Source: Eggerthia catenaformis OT 569 = DSM 20559 (lineage in GTDB: Bacteria > Bacillota_I > Bacilli_A > Erysipelotrichales > Coprobacillaceae). From it: DNA of 64,000 bases. The DNA lies in assembly GCF_000340375.1 (NCBI RefSeq), contig NZ_KB446648.1, forward strand, positions 218,866 to 282,865, in the 5' to 3' direction. The notes below the pieces were generated by a model. It saw only the letters and a program-made list of their open reading frames with translations. It was not told the DNA's origin and did not search any database. A program made the position numbers and the translations under genes. The first letter of the stretch is position 1. Every line of letters starts with the position of its first letter. Below are positions 7,748 to 16,700 of the stretch, one piece after another.

Positions 7748-8752
7748 ATGGGTATTCTTGACAAATTAATAGAAAAAGCAAAGAGTGATAAGAAGACTAT
7801 TGTTTTGCCTGAAACAATGGATAAAAGGACATTTGAGGCTGCTGAAAAAGTATTAAAAGAAGGAATTGCTGATATTATTCTTATTGGAGCAAAAGAAGAG
7901 ATTGAAGAAAATAGTACAGGTTTTGATATTAGTCAGGCGGTTATTGTGGATCCTTTTACTGATCCTAATAAGCAGAAGTATATTGATAAATTTGTAGAAT
8001 TACGCGCCAGTAAAGGATTAACTGCTGAAGATGCAAAAAAACAGATGGAACAGGATTATATGTATTATGCCTGTCTCATGTGTAAATGCGGTGATGCTGA
8101 TGGAGTAGTATCAGGAGCATGTCATTCTACAGGGAATACTATCAGACCGGCTTTACAGCTTTTAAAGACAAAACCGGGTGTTAAGAGTGTTTCAGGTTTC
8201 TTTTTAATGGAAGTTCCTAACTGTACCCTAGGGGATAATGGTTTGTTTGTTTTTGCTGATTGTGCAGTAAATGTTGATTTTGATTCTGAAAAATTAGCTG
8301 AAATTGCTGCTTTATCAGCACAGTCATTTGAATTATTTGTTGGTCATAAAGCTAAGGCGGCATTACTTTCTTATTCTACAAAAGGAAGTGCAAAGCATAG
8401 TGATGTGGATAAAGTATCTGAAGCGGTAAGGATTGCTCATGAAAAGTATCCTGATATTGAATTGGATGGAGAAATGCAACTTGATGCTGCTTTAGATTTG
8501 ACAGTTGCTCAATTAAAGGCTCCTGATTCTGCTGTTGCAGGACACGCTAATACACTTATTTTTCCAAGTCTAGAGGCGGGCAATATTGGCTATAAGCTTG
8601 TTCAGAGACTTGCTAAGGCAAATGCTTATGGACCGGTTTTACAAGGTTTAGCTATGCCGGTTAATGATTTGTCAAGAGGATGTTATGCTGATGATATTGT
8701 TGGTGTTGTAGCAATAACGGCTGTACAGGCACAACTGGGTAAGACTGCTTAG
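7748..8752 (+). CDS. pta: Phosphate acetyltransferase (Pta)
   Basis: Converts acetyl-CoA and phosphate to acetyl phosphate, the entry to ATP-yielding acetate formation with AckA (not in this window). At 334 aa it is the short, single-domain class I form without the regulatory N-terminal extension of enteric enzymes. Diagnostic blocks include KTIVLPE near the N-terminus, ADGVVSGACHSTGNTIRPALQ in the middle (active-site region) and the C-terminal LSRGCYADDIVGVVAITAVQ. An AAGGAGA ribosome site precedes it. It is monocistronic, with its own promoter and terminator. Confidence 0.95.
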   Translation: MGILDKLIEKAKSDKKTIVLPETMDKRTFEAAEKVLKEGIADIILIGAKEEIEENSTGFDISQAVIVDPFTDPNKQKYIDKFVELRASKGLTAEDAKKQMEQDYMYYACLMCKCGDADGVVSGACHSTGNTIRPALQLLKTKPGVKSVSGFFLMEVPNCTLGDNGLFVFADCAVNVDFDSEKLAEIAALSAQSFELFVGHKAKAALLSYSTKGSAKHSDVDKVSEAVRIAHEKYPDIELDGEMQLDAALDLTVAQLKAPDSAVAGHANTLIFPSLEAGNIGYKLVQRLAKANAYGPVLQGLAMPVNDLSRGCYADDIVGVVAITAVQAQLGKTA

Positions 8753-8764
8753 CAGTCTTTTTTA
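8741..8764 (+). terminator. Terminator of pta
   Basis: AAGACTGC/GCAGTCTT stem; the pta stop codon TAG lies across the loop and right arm. Six T residues follow. Confidence 0.85.
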
Positions 8765-8848
8765 TCAAGTTATATGTAGATGATTTGAATATAAAACTTT
8801 AAAATTTTTTTGAAATATGATAAAATAGTTTCATAAAGGAGAAAAACT

Positions 8849-9745
8849 ATGATATTAGAAGCAAGAGGAATTGTTAAAGCGTTTAATAAAAAAGAAATAC
8901 TCCATTCCATTAATTTTCAAGTTGAAAGCGGTAAAGCAATGGGTTTTTTAGGTAGGAATGGAGCAGGGAAAACAACAACTTTTCGCTGTTTGATGAATGT
9001 TTTTAATCAAGATTCAGGGAAGTTTTTACTTGATGGTAAACTTCTTGATTTAAAAAAGCATCGCATTGGTTATCTTCCTGAAGAAAGAGGCATGTATGGA
9101 AAAATCACTGTTAAGGATCAGCTTATGTATTTTTCTATACTAAAAGGTGCCGATAAAAAAGAAGCTGAACAGGAAGCTTTGTATTGGATTTCATATTTTA
9201 ACTTAGATGAATATAAAAATAAAAAACTGGAAACATTATCGAAAGGAAATCAGCAAAAGATTCAGATTGCTCAGGCTTTCTTGAATGATCCGGATATTAT
9301 TATTCTTGATGAGCCATTCTCAGGACTTGATCCTGTAAATGCACAGGTGTTTAAAGATACTATTCGCAGTATGGTAGATAAGGAAAAACTGGTTATATTT
9401 TCATCTCATCAGATGGCCTATGTAGAGGAAATGTGTGATCAGATTATACTTATTAATAAAGGAGAGATTATTGTCAGCGGTGATCTTGAAGCTATTAAGA
9501 AAGAAGAAGGCGGCCATAAGATTGCATTAGAAACAAATGATGATGCTTCAACAGAATCTTTTCTTAAGACAATTGATGCTGTTTATTCTAAACGGGCTCA
9601 GCGCTATATTATTGAAAAGCATCCAAAATATACTTATCAACAAATGATGACAATACTGGTAGATAAATTAGATTCTATTATTTCTATTGGACAGTATAGA
9701 CCAAGTCTTCAGGATATATTTGTAAGCAAGGCAGGTGGAGAATAA
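8849..9745 (+). CDS. NatA-like ABC transporter ATPase
   Basis: ABC ATPase of 298 aa with Walker A GRNGAGKTT at 35-43, signature LSKGNQQK and Walker B IIILDEPFSGLDP. The C-terminal extension after residue 215 (ending in SLQDIFVSKAGG) is the DUF4162-type tail found in NatA/YhaQ-like exporters. It overlaps the start of its permease partner by one base. Such pairs export Na+ in Bacillus or handle unknown substrates; the substrate cannot be read from sequence here. Confidence 0.88.
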   Translation: MILEARGIVKAFNKKEILHSINFQVESGKAMGFLGRNGAGKTTTFRCLMNVFNQDSGKFLLDGKLLDLKKHRIGYLPEERGMYGKITVKDQLMYFSILKGADKKEAEQEALYWISYFNLDEYKNKKLETLSKGNQQKIQIAQAFLNDPDIIILDEPFSGLDPVNAQVFKDTIRSMVDKEKLVIFSSHQMAYVEEMCDQIILINKGEIIVSGDLEAIKKEEGGHKIALETNDDASTESFLKTIDAVYSKRAQRYIIEKHPKYTYQQMMTILVDKLDSIISIGQYRPSLQDIFVSKAGGE

Positions 9746-10971
9746 TGAAAAACATAGGAACTATTTTTAGGTTTGAGTTTGTTCAGCAGTTTAAAAAGAA
9801 GGCTGTTATTGTGACAACTGTTATTTTGTCATTGATAGCTTTTGCCTTGCCTTTAATACCTGTTGTAGTTAATAAGATAGCAGAAAGTAATAAAATTGAA
9901 GAAAAGACTCAGACAATTAGTGATTCAGTAGAAGGCGGCTTTGTTTTTGATAATGAGGCATTACAGAAGCAGCTTCCTGTTGCAAAGAAACACCTTTATG
10001 CAAATGTAGAAGATTTAAATAAAGCAGTTAAGAAAGGTAAAGAACCTGTTGGATATGTTATTCATAGTATTAATTCTTATACAACGGTTTATAATGATAA
10101 AGGTCTTCGAGATAATGGTAAATCAGAAGCTCTTGAGTCTATTTTAAAGCAGCTGGTTATTGAGGCTAAGCTTCAGGAAAAGAAAATAAATCGCAAAGAT
10201 TATCAGGAACTTCAATCTGTACAGATTCAATCTGATTTTAAGATTCTTGGGAGAGATACTGCTACACAGTATTTAATGGCTTATATATTTATGATACTCA
10301 TGTATACTGTTATTATTTTCTATGGTCAGACTGTAGCAACTGCTGTTGCTAGAGAAAAAGATAATCGCACAATGGAATTACTGATTACAACAGCTGATCC
10401 GAAAGAACTTATTGTTGGTAAAGTATTAGCTATTACTTTATCGTCAGTAGCACAGTTTGCTATTATTATTGCATCATTTGCAGCTTCCTTTATGATTTTC
10501 TCATCAATGTATCCTGCAGGATTATTAAGTGCATTAAAAATGATGATGAATTTCTCATTGTTGGGAATGTATATTCTATATTTTATATTAGGATTATTCT
10601 TGTATATGTTTATATTCTCTGCCTTAGGTTCTGTTGTGTCAAAACTGGAAGATCTTGCAAGTGCGATAATGCCGGTTACTTTCTTGTTTGTTGCAGCATA
10701 TATTATTTCAACGTTTGCTCTCCAAGGACAGAGTGGTCCGATATTGGTAATAGGTTCATGGATCCCATTTTTCTCAGTTATGGTCATGCCTATTCGATAT
10801 GCACTTACAAGTGTTTCATTATTTGAGATTCTGGGCTCAACAGCATTTATTATTGTCTTTATCTGTCTGTTTGCTTATATTTCTATCCGTATTTATCGCT
10901 GGGGAACATTAAATTATGGCAATAAGACAAATTTCTTTAAGGTTTGTAAAGAAGTATTTTTTAATAAATAA
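9745..10971 (+). CDS. NatB/YhaP-type ABC-2 permease
   Basis: A 408 aa ABC-2 membrane protein. One N-terminal transmembrane segment (about residues 18-40) is followed by a large extracytoplasmic domain (to about residue 175), then five or six C-terminal membrane helices. The motif VAREKDNRTMELLITT between helices is typical of the NatB/CcmB-like ABC-2 exporters. It forms a two-gene operon with the ATPase, coupled by a one-base overlap, and a strong terminator begins on its last base. Confidence 0.87.
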   Translation: MKNIGTIFRFEFVQQFKKKAVIVTTVILSLIAFALPLIPVVVNKIAESNKIEEKTQTISDSVEGGFVFDNEALQKQLPVAKKHLYANVEDLNKAVKKGKEPVGYVIHSINSYTTVYNDKGLRDNGKSEALESILKQLVIEAKLQEKKINRKDYQELQSVQIQSDFKILGRDTATQYLMAYIFMILMYTVIIFYGQTVATAVAREKDNRTMELLITTADPKELIVGKVLAITLSSVAQFAIIIASFAASFMIFSSMYPAGLLSALKMMMNFSLLGMYILYFILGLFLYMFIFSALGSVVSKLEDLASAIMPVTFLFVAAYIISTFALQGQSGPILVIGSWIPFFSVMVMPIRYALTSVSLFEILGSTAFIIVFICLFAYISIRIYRWGTLNYGNKTNFFKVCKEVFFNK

Positions 10972-10995
10972 GGAGCGGATAACCGCTCCTTTAAA
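10971..10995. terminator. Terminator between natB-like gene and nrdG
   Basis: AGGAGCGG/CCGCTCCT stem with an ATAA loop and a T-rich tail, placed between converging genes and overlapping the nrdG stop region. Confidence 0.82.
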
Positions 10996-11497
10996 TTTCT
11001 TTAAACTTATGTAATACAATAGTGTTTGTTTTTAAAGACTCCTGAACATCAATAACTCTTTGGTTGGTTGATCCTCTAAATTTTAATTTAAGGTCTTTGA
11101 GATCTTCAATAAAGGGACCGTCTATTAAAACATCAACATATTTTAAAGCATTTTTTCTATTTCTTAATAATATCTCATATAGATAAGATGAATATAACCA
11201 GATTGTTTTATTAGGACATTGTTCTCTAATATCTTTAAGCAGCTGATCTATTACTTCAGTATTTTCTGGAGACATGGGTTCACCGCCGAGTAAGGTAAAA
11301 CCATCGATATGGGGTTTGTTAATTAAATCAATAAGCTGTTTTTTAATACTGTCAGTAAAGACTTCACCTCTATTAAAATCCCATGTTTCTTCATTAAAAC
11401 AGCCAGGACAATGAATATGACATCCTTGTGTGTAGAGAGAGACTCTAATACCTTCACCATTTGCTATATCTATATCTCTTATTTGTGCGTAATGCAT
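10991..11497 (-). CDS. nrdG: Anaerobic ribonucleotide reductase activase NrdG
   Basis: Radical SAM enzyme (168 aa) that installs the glycyl radical on NrdD. The [4Fe-4S] motif CxxxCxxC uses Cys26, Cys30 and Cys33 (CHIHCPGC), and GGEP occurs in FTLLGGEPMSPEN. The short length matches NrdG rather than PFL activases, as no ferredoxin insert is present. It lies 38 bases downstream of nrdD on the same strand, with a small palindrome in between. Confidence 0.94.
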   Translation of the reverse strand: MHYAQIRDIDIANGEGIRVSLYTQGCHIHCPGCFNEETWDFNRGEVFTDSIKKQLIDLINKPHIDGFTLLGGEPMSPENTEVIDQLLKDIREQCPNKTIWLYSSYLYEILLRNRKNALKYVDVLIDGPFIEDLKDLKLKFRGSTNQRVIDVQESLKTNTIVLHKFKEI

Positions 11498-11511
11498 ATC
11501 TGACTCCTAAA

Positions 11512-11535
11512 GAAAAACCCTTTAAAGGGCTTTTC
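11512..11535 (-). terminator. Palindrome with T-run between nrdD and nrdG
   Basis: CCCTTT/AAAGGG flanked by AAAA and TTTT makes a short stem with a T-run on the minus strand. It may be a leaky terminator that lowers nrdG relative to nrdD, or an mRNA-stabilising hairpin. The loop is very tight. Confidence 0.4.
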
Positions 11536-13701
11536 TTATTTTGTGTTGTAGATACGATTGTCCAGATGAACAAATCGCTCTTGTATTTCCTGTGTACGTC
11601 CTTTATTCCAGAAGTTATCCCCTAAATAACCGCATGTTCTGCGACAAACATTTAATGTCTTATGATTTCTGTTGCCACAGTTTGGACAATACCATTCACC
11701 TTGATCATCTAATAGAATTTCTCCATCAAAGCCACATTTCTGGCAATAGTCACTCTTTGTATTGATTTCAGCATATTGGATAGTATCATACATATAATTG
11801 ATTAAAGACTTCATTGCTTCAAAGTTATTTGTCATATTAGTAACTTCTACATATGAGATAGCTCCGCCGGAAGAAATAGTCTGGAATTTAGCTTCAAAAC
11901 CAAGCTTTTTAAAAGCATCAATATGTTCTCTGACATTAACATGATAAGAGTTTGTGATATAATCCTTGTCAGTAATGCCGGGAATAGAACCGAATCTTTT
12001 CTTTAAAGTTCTAGCAAACTTATATGTTGTAGACTCCGCCGGTGTACCATACAAAGCAAATCCAAGTCCTGATTCCGCTTTCCAGTCATCACATGCTTTT
12101 CTTAATCTAAGCATAATCTTTTCGGCAAGCTCCTCACCGGCACCTTGAGTATGTGTTGTTCCAAGTAGGGCAACAACACATTCATAAAGACCGATATAAC
12201 CTAATGATAAGGTAGAATAACCGTTCATTAGAAGCTTATCGATTGTTTCACCTGGCTTTAATCTGGCAATAGCGCCATATTGCCAATGAATAGGTGAAAC
12301 ATCTGATAATGTACTCTTTAGATTTTCGTGTCTTAGCATTAAAGCTTCATGACATAAATCAAGTCTTTCATCAAGAATCTGCCAGAAATCATCAAGATTC
12401 TTTTTAGCAGATAAGCCAACATCTGTTAAATTTAATGTCACAACACCTTGGTTGAAACGTCCGTATAATTTATAATGATCGTCAGCATCTTTCCAAGGAG
12501 ACAAGAAAGAACGGCATCCCATTGGACCAAAAACATTTCCTTCATAATTCTGTTTCAATATTTTAGCTGATAGGAAATCAGGCATCATACGTTTAGATAC
12601 ACATTTTACAGCCAAGTCAGTTAAAGATCTGTATTCACTATCATCAGGAACATTATTTTCATCTAAGACATAAAGAAGCTTAGGGAATGCAGGCGTAATA
12701 TAAGCACCTACCGGATTTTTCATGCCGGTATATCTTTGTCTTAAGATTTCTTCAATCAGCATACCTGTTTCTTTTACATAATCCGGTTCTTCATTTAAAT
12801 ACATGAAAACACTTAAGAAAGGGGCTTGACCATTAGTAGTGGAAAAAGTATTAATCTGATACTGAATAGTCTGTACACCTGCTTTAATTTCATCTTTTAA
12901 TCTTGAATGAGCAATTTTTTCAATCTGCTCATTTGTATATTCAATTCCTACTGATTGACCTTCATCAATAATGGATTTCTTATGCTTTTCATAAGAAATT
13001 CTTACAAACGGAGAAAGATGAGCGATAGAAATTGTCTGTCCTCCATATTGTCCGCAGGCAACCTGCTGAACAATCTGAGTAGCAATAGTAGCAGCGGTCT
13101 GGAATGATTTAGGACTTTCTATCAGCTTGCCATTAATAACCGTGCCATTTTGTAGCATATCTTTGAGATTCACGAAGCAGCAATTAAACATCTTTTGGAT
13201 AAAGTAGTCCATATCATGAAAATGAATAAGTCCTTCATCATGAGCTTGAACAATTTTAGGAGGAAGTAAAAGTCTGCGACAGTAATCTTTTGAGAATTCG
13301 CCGGCAATTAAATCTCTTTGAGTTGCTAAAACAGCAGCATCCTTATTAGAATTTTCATCCATAGCTTCTTTATTTGTCTGTTTAATAATGCCGTAGATTT
13401 CTTTATCGATAGTATTTTCTTCTCTTTGGAATTCTCTGACTTTACGATAACCCTCATAAGCTTTAGCTGTCAGCATTTCTCCTTTATCAATCAGTTTTTC
13501 AAATACCTGACCTTCAATACGATAAATATCAACCTGATTAGCTCCGGAACTTTTATGCCAGTTTTCTATTTCAACCGCAATTTGATGAGCTGTCTCTTCA
13601 TGGACAATACCACTACCATACCTCATTGCTTTTAAAATAGCCTGTTCTATTTTTTGACCATCAAATTCAACAAGACTGCGATCTCTCTTAATGACTTTCA
13701 T
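11536..13701 (-). CDS. nrdD: Anaerobic (class III) ribonucleoside-triphosphate reductase NrdD
   Basis: Makes dNTPs from NTPs with formate as reductant in anaerobic cells. With the chosen start the protein has 721 aa: an N-terminal ATP-cone (residues 1-90) for allosteric control, the barrel with CFVN and the GCRSFLSPW block, and a C-terminal zinc site (CQKCG...CPNCG). The glycyl radical motif RRTCGYLG is complete, with the radical on Gly691. The ATG at 13701 follows AAGGAGG and removes 27 residues of an upstream extension (starting at 13782) that is hydrophobic and lies outside the family profile. nrdG follows downstream. Confidence 0.95.
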   Translation of the reverse strand: MKVIKRDRSLVEFDGQKIEQAILKAMRYGSGIVHEETAHQIAVEIENWHKSSGANQVDIYRIEGQVFEKLIDKGEMLTAKAYEGYRKVREFQREENTIDKEIYGIIKQTNKEAMDENSNKDAAVLATQRDLIAGEFSKDYCRRLLLPPKIVQAHDEGLIHFHDMDYFIQKMFNCCFVNLKDMLQNGTVINGKLIESPKSFQTAATIATQIVQQVACGQYGGQTISIAHLSPFVRISYEKHKKSIIDEGQSVGIEYTNEQIEKIAHSRLKDEIKAGVQTIQYQINTFSTTNGQAPFLSVFMYLNEEPDYVKETGMLIEEILRQRYTGMKNPVGAYITPAFPKLLYVLDENNVPDDSEYRSLTDLAVKCVSKRMMPDFLSAKILKQNYEGNVFGPMGCRSFLSPWKDADDHYKLYGRFNQGVVTLNLTDVGLSAKKNLDDFWQILDERLDLCHEALMLRHENLKSTLSDVSPIHWQYGAIARLKPGETIDKLLMNGYSTLSLGYIGLYECVVALLGTTHTQGAGEELAEKIMLRLRKACDDWKAESGLGFALYGTPAESTTYKFARTLKKRFGSIPGITDKDYITNSYHVNVREHIDAFKKLGFEAKFQTISSGGAISYVEVTNMTNNFEAMKSLINYMYDTIQYAEINTKSDYCQKCGFDGEILLDDQGEWYCPNCGNRNHKTLNVCRRTCGYLGDNFWNKGRTQEIQERFVHLDNRIYNTK

Positions 13702-13757
13702 CCTGTTTTCCTCCTTCACGTGTATTATTTTTATTGTTTTTGAATGTAGATATATTA

Positions 13758-13795
13758 TTACAAAAATTAGTTGACTTTTCAACTAGTTTTTGTAA
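13758..13795. promoter_or_regulatory. 17-bp inverted repeat, candidate metalloregulator operator
   Basis: TTACAAAAATTAGTTGA and TCAACTAGTTTTTGTAA form 17-base arms with one mismatch around a CTTT centre. It is not followed by a T-run, so it is not an ordinary terminator. It lies between nrdD (-) and a DtxR/MntR-type gene (+). The core TTAGTTGAC...TCAACTA resembles palindromes bound by DtxR/MntR family repressors, which suggests autoregulation or control of nrdDG; this is inference. Confidence 0.5.
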
Positions 13796-13948
13796 TGAAA
13801 TAAAAAAAGATAATTTTCATATTTTATTAAGAATGTATATATACTAATAAAATTTATATATTATAAAAAAATGAAGTTTAAATTCTAAAAATTGACAAAT
13901 TTTTTATTTATGAGTAAAATTTTAGCAAGAATATAAAGGGGTGATGAT

Positions 13949-14329
13949 ATGAATCATGAACCGATCAAGATGCATCAGTCATCAGAAGACTATTTAGAAG
14001 CTATTCTTATGATTACAAAAGAAAAGGGTACTTGTCGTTCTGTCGATGTTGCAAATAAGCTGGGTTTTAGAAAATCCAGCGTTTCAGTCGCAATGGCTAA
14101 ACTTGCTGCTGAGGGGTTTATTGAGAAGAAAGATTCCGGTGAATTGTTTTTAACAGAGAAGGGTCTGGCTATTAGTACAGATATTTTAGAAAGACATGAG
14201 TTTTTTATGAATTGGCTAATGGATATGGGCGTTGAAGAATCAGTTGCTTATGAAGATGCCTGCTGTATGGAGCATGCAATGTCAGCAGACAGCTTTCGTA
14301 AAATTAAGGAGTTTGTGAAAGGAAAGTAG
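13949..14329 (+). CDS. DtxR/MntR family metal-dependent regulator
   Basis: A 126 aa protein with an N-terminal winged helix (SSEDYLEAILMITKE, then a recognition helix around RKSSVSVAMAKLAAEGF) and a helical dimerisation/metal domain. Likely metal ligands line up with MntR: the acidic residues in EDYLE, His in LERHEFF, and Glu-His in CCMEHAMS. It is shorter than MntR (142 aa) and has no SH3-like C-terminal domain, as in many clostridial members. GGGGTGATGATATG gives the ribosome site and start. Whether it senses Mn or Fe is not visible. The palindrome about 150 bases upstream may be its operator. Confidence 0.87.
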   Translation: MNHEPIKMHQSSEDYLEAILMITKEKGTCRSVDVANKLGFRKSSVSVAMAKLAAEGFIEKKDSGELFLTEKGLAISTDILERHEFFMNWLMDMGVEESVAYEDACCMEHAMSADSFRKIKEFVKGK

Positions 14330-14348
14330 ATCTCCGATCTACTTTTTA
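14323..14348 (+). terminator. Terminator of the DtxR-type gene
   Basis: AAAGTAGATC/GATCTACTTT stem with a TCC loop and a T-run, overlapping the stop codon at 14327-14329. Confidence 0.85.
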
Positions 14349-14354
14349 ATAGTT

Positions 14355-15470
14355 ATGAAAACAGTTAAATTATATGAACAGAATGCTTATCAGAAAGAAT
14401 TTTATGCCAAGATTATTGATATTATAGATTGTAAAATAGTTCTTGATCAGACGCTCTTTTTTCCGGAAGGAGGAGGGCAATCCTGTGATCAGGGAACGAT
14501 TAGTGGTCTACCTGTTATCGATGTGCAGATTGAAGAGGGAATTATTTATCATACCGTTAAAGATCATTCATTGCATTTGGGGGAGACTATTAAAGGAATT
14601 ATTGACTTTGATATTAGATTTTCTAACATGCAGAATCACAGCAGTGAACATATACTCTCCGGTCTTGTAAAAAGATTGTTTGGGTTTGATAATATCGGAT
14701 TTCATTTAGGAAGAGAAGATATGACTGCTGATTTTAATGGCTTTTTCTCAAGAGAGGATATTCTGATGCTTGAAAACAAAGTTAATGAAGTTATTTTTCA
14801 AAATAAAAAGATTAGAGCCTTTTATCCTGAGGATCCTTCTCTTCTTGATTATCGCAGTAAAAAGGAACTGAATGAACCGGTTCGCCTAGTAGAAATAGAA
14901 GATATCGATTTATGTGCCTGCTGTGCTCCTCACGTTTTAAGAACGGGTGAAATAGGACAGTTTAAAATTCTTAAGACAATGAATATGAAGAAAGGAACTC
15001 GTTTCTTCATAGCCGGGGGGAAACGTGCCTTAGAAAGTGCTCAGAAAGATTATCAGCTGTTAGTCAAACTTTATCATCTGCTTTCAGCTAATGATCAGAC
15101 TTTATTAAGCTATGTACAAGGTCTTTTAAATACAAACAAAGAACTATCAGAAAAATATCATAGCCTGCAAAGAGAAATGCTTTTTGAAAGACTTAAAAGA
15201 AATAGCTGTTTATTTATTGATGAACTAGCTCCTCATCTGCAAAGAGAATTAGTGGATGAACATTATAATATAACACATTCTTTAACAGCTATTTTTGTAG
15301 GAAATGATCATCGGGGATATCGTTTTATTATAAAAGGAAATGATTTATCAGAGCTGCTGTCTCTTTTAAAAGAGAAAGGTGCTAAAGGAGGAGGCAGTAA
15401 GCTAATGGTGCAAGGTTTTTTAGATATCTCTGAAAATGAATTAAAAGAAGCTCTATCAAGCTTCTTTTAA
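14355..15470 (+). CDS. Alanyl-tRNA editing protein (AlaX-L type) with DHHA1 domain
   Basis: Free-standing trans-editing enzyme that hydrolyses mischarged Ser- or Gly-tRNA-Ala. The zinc site of the second additional domain is intact: HxxxH at His95/His99 (HSSEHILSG) and CxxxH at Cys189/His193 (CCAPH). After a coiled linker the C-terminal DHHA1 domain ends with GAKGGGSKLMVQG. At 371 aa it fits the AlaX-L form, which is like AlaRS without its catalytic and tRNA-recognition domains. No clear Shine-Dalgarno lies before the ATG, which comes seven bases after a terminator, so its own transcript start is uncertain. Its 3' end overlaps the convergent lipoprotein gene by 15 bases. Confidence 0.88.
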   Translation: MKTVKLYEQNAYQKEFYAKIIDIIDCKIVLDQTLFFPEGGGQSCDQGTISGLPVIDVQIEEGIIYHTVKDHSLHLGETIKGIIDFDIRFSNMQNHSSEHILSGLVKRLFGFDNIGFHLGREDMTADFNGFFSREDILMLENKVNEVIFQNKKIRAFYPEDPSLLDYRSKKELNEPVRLVEIEDIDLCACCAPHVLRTGEIGQFKILKTMNMKKGTRFFIAGGKRALESAQKDYQLLVKLYHLLSANDQTLLSYVQGLLNTNKELSEKYHSLQREMLFERLKRNSCLFIDELAPHLQRELVDEHYNITHSLTAIFVGNDHRGYRFIIKGNDLSELLSLLKEKGAKGGGSKLMVQGFLDISENELKEALSSFF

Positions 15471-16151
15471 AGGTTTTCTCTTTTTTCTTATCAGCATAAT
15501 TATAGCTCCGATGACACCTATTATAACTATCCCACCTGCAATATAGTAATAATAACGATAATCGTTGGCTGATGAAGATATTTCAATAGTTTGTATTTGA
15601 TTATTTGAATCTTTTGATAGTTCATCAAGCAAATCAATAGTTACAGTATTTCCACTAACTTTACCAATATTTGTTTTTGGTGATGATGGCATAGTAATAG
15701 TAATAATCATTTGAACACCTAGTTTTTTTAGTTGGCCAAAAGAGTAATTATAGGTCTTCATAGCGTCATTAAAATCTTTATTGTTTAAAGAGTCGGTTAA
15801 ATCTTTTACAGGGATGGATAAAGATATACGTCCATCTTTTTTAACTGCTTTGAGAGAAGATTTATTATTGTTCGATACGGCTGATATACCTATATAATTT
15901 GTACCATCTTTATCTTTTTTAGAGATTTCTTTAATAGTAACATTTTCATTCTGATATTGCTCTTTAAGACTTTTAAGATAAGATTCTTTTGTCTGCTGAG
16001 CAGTCTTAATTAAATCTTCTGAAACAAGTATCTCGGTAGCTAGAGAAGTATTTCCGTTTTTATCAACGGTTATTGACATATTGAATTTCATACAGCCACT
16101 TAATAAAAGGGTACATAAGCTAAGTAATAGGATATTTTTTATTTTTTTCAT
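15456..16151 (-). CDS. LppM-like membrane lipoprotein
   Basis: A 231 aa protein with a lipoprotein signal peptide (KKIKNILLLSLCTLLLSGC, lipobox LLSGC, lipidated Cys20). The exported part has the pattern MSITVDKNGNTSLATEILV seen in LppM-domain (formerly DUF3153) proteins. Unusually for a lipoprotein, the C-terminus carries a second membrane anchor: a hydrophobic segment at about 203-221 followed by a basic tail (RKKRKP). The molecule is therefore anchored at both ends. Function is unknown. It sits 17 bases downstream of another minus-strand gene of unknown function and is probably co-transcribed with it. Confidence 0.75.
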   Translation of the reverse strand: MKKIKNILLLSLCTLLLSGCMKFNMSITVDKNGNTSLATEILVSEDLIKTAQQTKESYLKSLKEQYQNENVTIKEISKKDKDGTNYIGISAVSNNNKSSLKAVKKDGRISLSIPVKDLTDSLNNKDFNDAMKTYNYSFGQLKKLGVQMIITITMPSSPKTNIGKVSGNTVTIDLLDELSKDSNNQIQTIEISSSANDYRYYYYIAGGIVIIGVIGAIIMLIRKKRKPLKEA

Positions 16152-16168
16152 TTTTATTCCTTCTTTCT

Positions 16169-16567
16169 TTATCCAAAAGCTATTAAATGCTCAAAAGGTA
16201 AAAGTTCCTTTAAATACCGACTAAAGTTTTTGTTATTAACAAGTGGACCTCCATCTAACGATCCATTGTACCATTGATAGCCTTCATCAGTATTTAAAAT
16301 CAGTTCCCATTGGTCATTGATTAAGGTTGCACTTATCGGAACGGTTTTTGTAAAACTGGATACTATAAAATTAAAAAGTTCATCGATGTGATCGATGTGT
16401 GTGCTTTCTTCTTTATTTTTAATGAGTTTATGATCAAAAATATATCTTTGCAAGCTAACATCTCCATTAGATGAGAAAGAGAGAATTTGCTGAGCATCTT
16501 CACAAGAAGTTGGTATATTTTTTAATGAAATTGTATTGGAAATAAGTGTTGCACTTAGTATTTTCAT
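16169..16567 (-). CDS. Hypothetical protein
   Basis: A 132 aa soluble, slightly acidic protein with no signal peptide or membrane helix. It begins MKILSATLISNTISL and contains a tryptophan/tyrosine-rich segment (WELILNTDEGYQWYNG) near residues 87-102. No family was recognised. GAGGAGGGA gives a convincing ribosome site. It precedes the LppM-like lipoprotein gene by 17 bases, so the two probably form an operon. Confidence 0.7.
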   Translation of the reverse strand: MKILSATLISNTISLKNIPTSCEDAQQILSFSSNGDVSLQRYIFDHKLIKNKEESTHIDHIDELFNFIVSSFTKTVPISATLINDQWELILNTDEGYQWYNGSLDGGPLVNNKNFSRYLKELLPFEHLIAFG

Positions 16568-16655
16568 AATTCCCTCCTCATGTTTATTATAGGAGGAAGA
16601 TCTATGATTTTCAATAAAATAAGAGCTAAAAAGGATTTTTGTTTTTATTTTGTCC

Positions 16656-16684
16656 TTTACAAGATTGTTTTTTTAAGATATACT
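16656..16684 (+). promoter_or_regulatory. Promoter of tRNA-His
   Basis: TTTACA at 16656-16661, a 17-base spacer and TATACT at 16679-16684; the tRNA starts 17 bases further. Confidence 0.75.
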
Positions 16685-16700
16685 CTCTAGTGTTAAAGAT

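Noticed and set aside
10326..10787. 153-codon frame antisense to the NatB-like permease
   Set aside because: It lies wholly inside a well-supported gene on the other strand, has no ribosome site and no recognisable domain.
13702..13782. N-terminal extension of NrdD from an upstream ATG
   Set aside because: The 27 extra residues lie upstream of the AAGGAGG site and are outside the ATP-cone profile.
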